From Verrucomicrobiota bacterium (GTDB lineage Bacteria; Verrucomicrobiota; Verrucomicrobiia; Limisphaerales; Fontisphaeraceae), in assembly GCA_037139415.1 (NCBI GenBank), contig JBAXGN010000016.1, positions 1 through 59,483 on the forward strand: a stretch of 59,483 nucleotides of DNA, written 5' to 3'. Made by a program: the position numbers and the translations under genes. Positions 54,722 through 59,483 of the stretch are shown here, in pieces. Under the pieces are notes generated by a model. That model worked only from the letters and a program-made list of their open reading frames with translations. It ran no database searches and had not been told where the DNA came from. How positions within the stretch are numbered: position 1 is the first letter of the stretch; each line of letters starts with the position of its first letter.

Positions 54722-55720
54722 TTACTTGGTCAATTCGTTGATCTGGTTGAAATACCCTTGATAAAAGCTGATCACCCGGTAGGCGATAAAAAGCATGATG
54801 CCGAAATAGACCAGGCGCGGCAGCCATTGGACCACTTGATGCAATTGGCGGGTGCCGTCTTCCTGATAGAGCGTGTGCAAGTGGCGCAGTTCGTGATCCA
54901 ATTTACCACTCACTTCCCCGCTCAGGTACAAACGCTTGAACAGGTCGCCAAATTCCGGGCTGGCCTGGACAGTTTGCGCCGGCGTCAGTCCGGAAGCCCA
55001 AGCTGGTTTCCAGGAATGGACGGCGCGCCGCAAGGCGGGCGAACCGCAGGCATCCACCGCAATATCCCAGGCCTTGAAGATGGGCAGTCCCGCGCTGATC
55101 AAGGCTTCCAGCGCCGCCGCCAGCCGGGCCAGCGCCAGGTTTTTGCGAGCCTTGCCCAGCAATGGCACGCGGTGGAGAATCTGCTCAATACGGGCGCGCC
55201 AAGCGTCGCCATGGCGACCTTGCATCACATAAATCAACGCCAAGACGGCCCCATAGACCGGCAGCAGCACGCCCAGGGTTTTGAAGGCATACACCCACAC
55301 GTTGCCCGTGACGAACAAATCGGGAAATGGGAAACTTAAAATTGCGAAGTGAAACAGCGCCGCCGGATACGCCAGTTCGGAAATGACCTGTTTGACCAAC
55401 CGGGCGCGGTCGTCATAATAATCCGCCAACAGATGCAGGCATTGATCCAGCCGACCGCTCAGTTCTCCCGCGCGGATCAGCGCCAAATCAAAGGCTGGCA
55501 CAACGCCGCCGGTTTTTTCAAGGCTATCCGCAAAGGTCCGGCCATGCGCGATTTCTTGGAGGGTCACCAGCGCCATTTGGCCAAGCTCCGCGCTGGGAGG
55601 ATTGTGTTGGACGTGCTGCAAACCGGCGACAATGCCCAAGCCAGCGGAGGTCAGGGAACTGAGCTGCCGATAAAATTCGGCTTGGCGGGAAAGCTTGCCG
55701 GGTGTGGTAATGGGCAGCAT
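54722..55720 (-). CDS. type II secretion/type IV pilus inner-membrane protein, GspF/PilC-like
   Basis: A 332-residue polytopic protein with two GspF domains. LPITTPGKLSRQAEFYRQLSSLTSAGLGIVAGLQ and GRLDQCLHLLADYYDDRARLVKQVI form the first; LARLAAALEALISAGLPIFKAWDIA and ASPEFGDLFKRLYLSGEVSGKLDHELRHLHTLYQED the second. Hydrophobic segments lie between them and at the C-terminus. It may assemble the pseudopilus for the prepilin-like protein at 60-848, though the other secretion genes are not in the window. It shortens the usual 400-residue protein by a trimmed N-terminus. Confidence 0.85.
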   Translation of the reverse strand: MLPITTPGKLSRQAEFYRQLSSLTSAGLGIVAGLQHVQHNPPSAELGQMALVTLQEIAHGRTFADSLEKTGGVVPAFDLALIRAGELSGRLDQCLHLLADYYDDRARLVKQVISELAYPAALFHFAILSFPFPDLFVTGNVWVYAFKTLGVLLPVYGAVLALIYVMQGRHGDAWRARIEQILHRVPLLGKARKNLALARLAAALEALISAGLPIFKAWDIAVDACGSPALRRAVHSWKPAWASGLTPAQTVQASPEFGDLFKRLYLSGEVSGKLDHELRHLHTLYQEDGTRQLHQVVQWLPRLVYFGIMLFIAYRVISFYQGYFNQINELTK

Positions 55721-55738
55721 GGCTGCCTACCTTCAGCG

Positions 55739-56071
55739 CTATTTCAGCGCACCGTCAATCATGGCTTTGAGGGCAGATTTGGATTTGGCGCCAACCGCCT
55801 GCCCGATCACCTGCCCGCCCTTGACCAGGAACAACGCGGGGATGGACATGACATTAAATTTGGCCGCCAGGGTTTGATTTTCATCCACATTGACCTTGGC
55901 GATTTTGGCCTTGCCAGCGTATTCGCCGGCGATTTCATCCAGAGCGGGCGCGATCATTTTGCAGGGGCCGCACCATTCCGCCCAGAAATCCACCAGCACG
56001 GGCACCGGCGATTTCATGACTTCCTGCTCGAAATTTTTATCCGTAATGATGACAATATTGGGCGATGCCAT
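55739..56071 (-). CDS. trxA: thioredoxin
   Basis: A 110-residue cytoplasmic disulfide reductase. [25 protein letters not shown] has the WCGPC active site, and [26 protein letters not shown] the cis-Pro loop. Standard length and sequence. It lies between the PilC-like gene and the proline-rich membrane protein gene on the same strand. Confidence 0.96.
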   Translation of the reverse strand: MASPNIVIITDKNFEQEVMKSPVPVLVDFWAEWCGPCKMIAPALDEIAGEYAGKAKIAKVNVDENQTLAAKFNVMSIPALFLVKGGQVIGQAVGAKSKSALKAMIDGALK

Positions 56072-56106
56072 AAGCGTATGACGAAATCAAATTGTGCTGG
56101 TGATGA

Positions 56107-56628
56107 TTACTGCTGAGCGTCGAACAGTGCCTTCAAAATGAACATGACCGCAAGGGCGGCGGCATTGGCGAGTAACGCCGTGCTGGCCAGCACATAATCC
56201 ACCCAGATGACTTTCGGTCCCGGTTTTTGCACGACCGGAGCCACGGGAGCCACCGGGCTGGGCGCGACGGTCGGCGCTTTTCCTGGCGGGGTGGTAACCG
56301 GAGAGCCAGGCTTTTGGGGCGCGGCGACGGTGGGCGGTGGCGCTGGGGCAGCGCCAGGACGCGAGGTGGACAGCGCAACCGGCTTGGTTGACGGAACCGT
56401 GCCAGGATGGGGTGCGGATACCGTAGGCGGCGCCGCGGCGCCGGCGGGCGCTCCCGCAGGGGCAGCCGCGCCTGCGGCTGGAGGCAGCGTCGGCAGCTTG
56501 ATGGTTGGTGCAGCCGTCGGTTTCGGCGGTAAAGATATACGAACGGTTTCCTTTTTAGGTTGAACCTTCGCTTCTGCGGGTTTCGGCGGCACCGCGCCAG
56601 CCGGCCCCGATGGTACGTTATCAGCCAT
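56107..56628 (-). CDS. Pro/Ala-rich single-span membrane protein
   Basis: A 173-residue protein with a long low-complexity Pro-Ala-Thr-Val stretch (about residues 5-140) and one C-terminal membrane segment (VDYVLASTALLANAAALAVMFILKAL). The Met at 56628 (MADNVPSG) is preferred; the frame upstream to 57060 is an antisense shadow of vapB and has no support. The Pro-rich part may extend across the envelope, as in TonB-like linkers, but no TonB motif is seen. The function is unknown. Confidence 0.75.
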   Translation of the reverse strand: MADNVPSGPAGAVPPKPAEAKVQPKKETVRISLPPKPTAAPTIKLPTLPPAAGAAAPAGAPAGAAAPPTVSAPHPGTVPSTKPVALSTSRPGAAPAPPPTVAAPQKPGSPVTTPPGKAPTVAPSPVAPVAPVVQKPGPKVIWVDYVLASTALLANAAALAVMFILKALFDAQQ

Positions 56629-56944
56629 AATTGCTAGTGGGGAAAGCTTAGTATTTGCCGGGGTGCGTGTCAAACCCTTATTCCAATCTTTTACGGATGA
56701 ATCCGCCAACCAAGGTTTGCTGCGTGGACCATGATGGGCAAACGTCGCTCCGGCGGGCGCGTGTTCGTCTCCCTGCAGAATGGGCAAGTGGTGACGTTTG
56801 AGAAAGAATAGCGAACCGGAAAAGGCTATCTCGTTTTGCCATTTTATATTTTTAACGTTCCACAAAAAGACAAGCGGTTCGTGAAACAAATTTGGGATTC
56901 CAAATGGCCATTGACAAGATTCCAAACTAAAGTACTTTGGAATC
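56629..56944. other. intergenic region with possible short remnant; vapBC control region
   Basis: No supported gene. A 26-codon frame at about 56731 (MMGKRRSGGRVF...) has no recognisable feature. The distal 50 bp hold the vapBC operator described separately. Confidence 0.4.
56896..56944 (+). promoter_or_regulatory. vapBC operator with inverted repeat, adjoining the start codon
   Basis: GATTCCAAA (56918-56926), a 9-base spacer, then TTTGGAATC (56936-56944) is a perfect 9-bp inverted repeat that ends just before the vapB ATG at 56945. A further copy of GATTCCAAA lies at 56896-56904. TTGACA at 56911-56916 is a good -35 candidate; no strong -10 is seen. No Shine-Dalgarno precedes the ATG, so a leaderless mRNA is possible. 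VapBC autoregulation at such palindromes is established; its use here is inferred. Confidence 0.75.
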
Positions 56945-57166
56945 ATGAAAACAACAATTGATATTCCAAACGGTGTGATGGATGAAGTCATGAAATTTAC
57001 CGGCGCGAAAACGAAGCGCGAAGCCGTGGTGACCGCCGTGGAACGCTTCAACCGCCTCAAACGGTTGGAAGCGCTGAACGCCCGCGTACGCGGTCAATTC
57101 CGTGATTTCATGACACCGGCCGACTTGAAGGCCATGCGCGCCACCGATATCCCCAAGGCCCGATGA
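56945..57166 (+). CDS. vapB: VapB-type antitoxin
   Basis: A 73-residue antitoxin. Ribbon-helix-helix-like N-terminus MKTTIDIPNGVMDEVMKFTGAKTKREAVVTAVERFNRLKRLEALN, then the toxin-binding tail (VRGQFRDFMTPADLKAMRATD). It overlaps vapC by four bases (57163-57166), a typical type II toxin-antitoxin layout. Confidence 0.9.
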   Translation: MKTTIDIPNGVMDEVMKFTGAKTKREAVVTAVERFNRLKRLEALNARVRGQFRDFMTPADLKAMRATDIPKAR

Positions 57167-57540
57167 AGCTCGTTGATACATCCAGTTGGGTGGAATACCT
57201 GCGTGGCCGCGAATCCGAAGCCAGCGACCGGGTTGAAGCGCTCGTTTTGAGCGGCGAAGCAGCGTGGTGCGACATTACCCTGGTCGAACTATGGCATGGC
57301 GTCCGGGGTGCAAAAGAAAAGCGCGAGCTGAGTGAAGTGGAAAACGAGATTGACCGTATTCCCGTGGACGCAGCGGTTTGGCGGCTCGCCTCCAAGCTGG
57401 CTTTCCGTTGCCGGGAAAAAGGAATTACCGCGCCCATCAGTGACATTGTCATCGCTGCCTGTGCCGCCACTCACAGTTTGGAACTCGAATACTGCGACAA
57501 ACATTTCGACGACCTTCTGCCGCTGGCAAAATCATTGTAA
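57163..57540 (+). CDS. vapC: VapC-type PIN-domain toxin ribonuclease
   Basis: A 125-residue PIN nuclease that cleaves RNA when not held by VapB. The acidic catalytic residues are visible: Asp5 (KLVDTSSW), Glu42 (LVELWHG), Asp94 (PISDIVIAA) and Asp112 (YCDKHFDDL). Intact length, so likely an active toxin. The target RNA is unknown. Confidence 0.93.
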   Translation: MKLVDTSSWVEYLRGRESEASDRVEALVLSGEAAWCDITLVELWHGVRGAKEKRELSEVENEIDRIPVDAAVWRLASKLAFRCREKGITAPISDIVIAACAATHSLELEYCDKHFDDLLPLAKSL

Positions 57541-57579
57541 TTCCAATGAGCTTGATAGCGATTTGGAATAAGGCCGCGT

Positions 57580-58575
57580 TCATATCCGGATGAAGACATG
57601 GTTTGCAGCCGCCTGCAACTGGCAGCGACCTCCAATTGGCAAGGTGACCGACGGCGTGGTATGGCCAAAGTCGCAATTGGCAATGATGGGCAGGTGCTTC
57701 AGCGCGGGAATCTGCCGGACGAGCGCGGTCAGATTTTCACGCGTCACCCCGCCGTTCCGGGCATAGCGCCCCAGCACAATCGCCCGGACTCCCGAAAATT
57801 CAGGTTGGAACGAGAGCGCGCGCAAGCCGCTATCCAATCCCATAAGGGTCGCTTTCCCCTCCGCCGGGTGCTCAACAAAAAGAATGGTGTCCCGTAAAGA
57901 CGGAAAGTAGTTCGTACCCTGCAGCATGTTCAAACACCAATAACTCCCGCCAAGGATGGTACCCTCCGCTTCGCCGTCTTGGATCGGCCAAAAACCGTCA
58001 TGGGCATGGAACGTGCGGTTCTCCTGATCTTTATGCCAGGCATCATCGCTCCAAGTGTCGGCTGGTTGCAAAATGTGGGGAACGATTCCAAACAGGCATT
58101 CACGGAAGTTGTGAAGCGTATAGTCCGCTCCCCGCCGCATCATGAAACTGGTGAAGTTCGGCCCGTAATAGGTCGTCACGCCCGCACGGGCGCAAATGGC
58201 ATTGCACAGGTACGCAATGTCCGAGTAACCACAAAGAATCTTCGGGTGCGCGGCGATAAGGTCGTAGTCAAGGCCATCCAGCAATTGAATGGCTCCCACG
58301 CCGCCGGAAACTGCGAGGATCGCCTTTACCGCTGGATTGGTCATGGCTTCATGAACATCCTCCAACCGATGTTGTGGAGTCGCAGTCAGATGCTCGTTAC
58401 ACTCCCTGACCCAGCGCCCGAAACTGACAGTCAACCCCAAGGCTTCCAACCTGCTAGCAGCAAATTCCACATCACGCTCCGTGAACCCACCCGGCTGCAT
58501 CACACCCCCCAGCGAACGTGAAAGCGCCAGTACCCGAATCTCATCGCCCGCAATTAACTTTGGTGGAACATGCAT
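57580..58575 (-). CDS. S66 family LD-carboxypeptidase (MccF/LdcA-like)
   Basis: A 331-residue serine peptidase of family S66. PPKLIAGDEIRVLALSRSLGG, ILAVSGGVGAIQLLDGLDYDLIAAHPKILCGYSDIAYLCNAI, TTYYGPNF and LFVEHPAEGKAT cover the Ser-Glu-His triad region. S66 members trim murein tetrapeptides (LdcA) or cleave microcin C (MccF); the GG.GA..LL pattern and overall length favour the MccF side, which is inference. No signal peptide. Confidence 0.85.
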   Translation of the reverse strand: MHVPPKLIAGDEIRVLALSRSLGGVMQPGGFTERDVEFAASRLEALGLTVSFGRWVRECNEHLTATPQHRLEDVHEAMTNPAVKAILAVSGGVGAIQLLDGLDYDLIAAHPKILCGYSDIAYLCNAICARAGVTTYYGPNFTSFMMRRGADYTLHNFRECLFGIVPHILQPADTWSDDAWHKDQENRTFHAHDGFWPIQDGEAEGTILGGSYWCLNMLQGTNYFPSLRDTILFVEHPAEGKATLMGLDSGLRALSFQPEFSGVRAIVLGRYARNGGVTRENLTALVRQIPALKHLPIIANCDFGHTTPSVTLPIGGRCQLQAAANHVFIRI

Positions 58576-58828
58576 GACCGGCTATACCACGGTGGTCTTG
58601 GGAATGCAACCATGGCGAAAAACGAATGGCCATTTTTCGCAGAAAACGCTCGCCAAAGCAGGTGTCTATTGCTCAGCTACAGCCGGATTGCGAACGTAAC
58701 TTTGGTATGTGTAATGACGGTACTGGATTATGCCCGCGAACCCGGAGATGGCTTCAACCGGGTTACGTCAAGCCGTTTGCCTGCCAGGGATCAACGGTAT
58801 CAGTTTTTGCCCAACCCGTGAACTCACT

Positions 58829-59437
58829 ATGAGTATCAGATACAAATTGTTTGCCTTGGTTGGGCTGCTGATTGTCCTCATGACGCTGGCGTTTGCCGCC
58901 ACGAGTTATACCGCTCAAAAGAATGCCTTCCTGCACGGGATTGACGAGAAGCTCCGAGCCACGGTGAGCTTGGCCCGCGCGGTGGTTCCGGTGGATTACC
59001 ATGATCGCATCGTGGACCAGAACTCCGTGTCCCGCGACGAATACAACCGCATCGTGGATCAGAACAACAAGACTTGCCGCGAACTTGAACTCCAGTATCT
59101 CTGGAGTTGCCTGCGGCTCAGCAACCAGGTGGTTTTTACCACCGCCACCTCGCCCGGCAAAGATGTCCGCAAGGCGGATCATGCCGCCTTCTTTGAAGTC
59201 CACCGGGATCCCCATTCCTTCGACGCGGCGTTTAACACCATGCAGCCGGTGTATAGCACGTTCCACAATCAGTGGGGCCACGGGCGGATGCTGCTGGTTC
59301 CCGCGATGGATCGGCATGGCCGGGCCTATTGTTTCGGCGCCAGCGTCAGCCTTGATGACATTGAGACCGAGCTTCACGAGTCCATGGTCCGTTTATTGTT
59401 GGTGGCGGCGGGCGTTTCACTGGTGGGCTTAATTTGA
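58829..59437 (+). CDS. N-terminal fragment of a membrane sensor protein (cut by the terminal repeat)
   Basis: From the Met at 58829: TM1 (about residues 6-28; LFALVGLLIVLMTLAFAAT), a periplasmic sensor of about 150 residues (DYHDRIVDQNSVSRDEYNRIVDQN), then the start of TM2 (LLLVAAGVSLVGLI). The reading frame meets the terminal 55-bp repeat at 59429 and stops within it. The layout is that of a sensor histidine kinase or similar transducer whose output half is missing from the window. Two YxRIVDQN phrases form a short internal repeat. Confidence 0.75.
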   Translation: MSIRYKLFALVGLLIVLMTLAFAATSYTAQKNAFLHGIDEKLRATVSLARAVVPVDYHDRIVDQNSVSRDEYNRIVDQNNKTCRELELQYLWSCLRLSNQVVFTTATSPGKDVRKADHAAFFEVHRDPHSFDAAFNTMQPVYSTFHNQWGHGRMLLVPAMDRHGRAYCFGASVSLDDIETELHESMVRLLLVAAGVSLVGLI

Positions 59438-59483
59438 CTTCGTAAAGATAAATGTTGCGTTCGCGCAAAAAATTGCGTAACTT
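59429..59483. repeat. 55-bp terminal inverted repeat, right copy
   Basis: Exact reverse complement of 1-55. It includes a TTGCG / CGCAA stem with a TTCG loop (59455-59468). It interrupts the sensor gene that starts at 58829. Confidence 0.95.

Overview
The window looks like chromosomal DNA of an uncultured verrucomicrobial bacterium, most likely related to Pedosphaera/Limisphaerales. This is inferred from the GC-rich coding style, a DUF1559-like prepilin protein, the sulfatase/SMP-30/esterase gene content and a large secreted Ig-like protein. No rRNA or tRNA gene was recognised, so the taxonomy is only an inference. The two ends of the window are a perfect 55-bp inverted repeat (1-55 and 59429-59483). 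The right copy cuts a sensor kinase gene, so the window is probably an assembly contig bounded by two copies of one repeat, or less likely a segment flanked by insertion-element ends.

Layout. 1-6.8 kb: prepilin-like protein, MFS transporter, degenerate PaaK-like adenylating enzyme, short-chain prenyl diphosphate synthase, periplasmic sugar-binding protein and an NHL-repeat protein. 6.8-11.3 kb is an accessory patch: a DUF2851 gene remnant, an AT-richer two-gene DUF1828 cassette, a Uma2 nuclease-fold gene, a small HTH gene, interspersed repeats and a decayed HTH fragment. 11.3-15.1 kb is a minus-strand operon: SMP-30 lactonase, sulfatase, metallophosphatase. 15.3-28.0 kb is a complete Wsp-type chemosensory cluster in the order wspA, wspA, wspB, wspC, wspD, wspE, wspF. 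The expected diguanylate cyclase WspR is replaced by a protein with a WspR-like receiver fused to a histidine kinase, two further receivers and an HPt domain. A divergent response regulator with a four-cysteine tail lies next to it. This rewired Wsp pathway is the most interesting system in the window.

28.3-36.1 kb: CE15-like esterase, TIM-barrel isomerase, MFS/POT transporter, a TOTE-type primase-helicase-DUF559 conflict protein and a zinc oxidoreductase. 36.1-50.9 kb is largely housekeeping: hibernation factor, amidohydrolase, SDR-bioF-bioA, SGNH hydrolase, kdsB-pyrG, folC, an Ig/cyclophilin exoprotein and purH. 50.9-59.4 kb: a MITE-like repeat pair, Fe-S protein, serine hydrolase, Tat aldo/keto reductase, CBM48 protein, PilC/GspF-like protein, thioredoxin, a proline-rich membrane protein, a vapBC pair with a visible operator, an S66 peptidase and the truncated sensor.

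Genes in several clusters are tightly coupled by ATGA stop-start overlaps (wspB/C, wspC/D, kdsB/pyrG, folC/exoprotein, sulfatase/phosphatase, vapB/C). Interspersed palindromic repeats occur throughout, one of them in frame inside wspC. All functional assignments come from reading motifs by eye; no database search was run.
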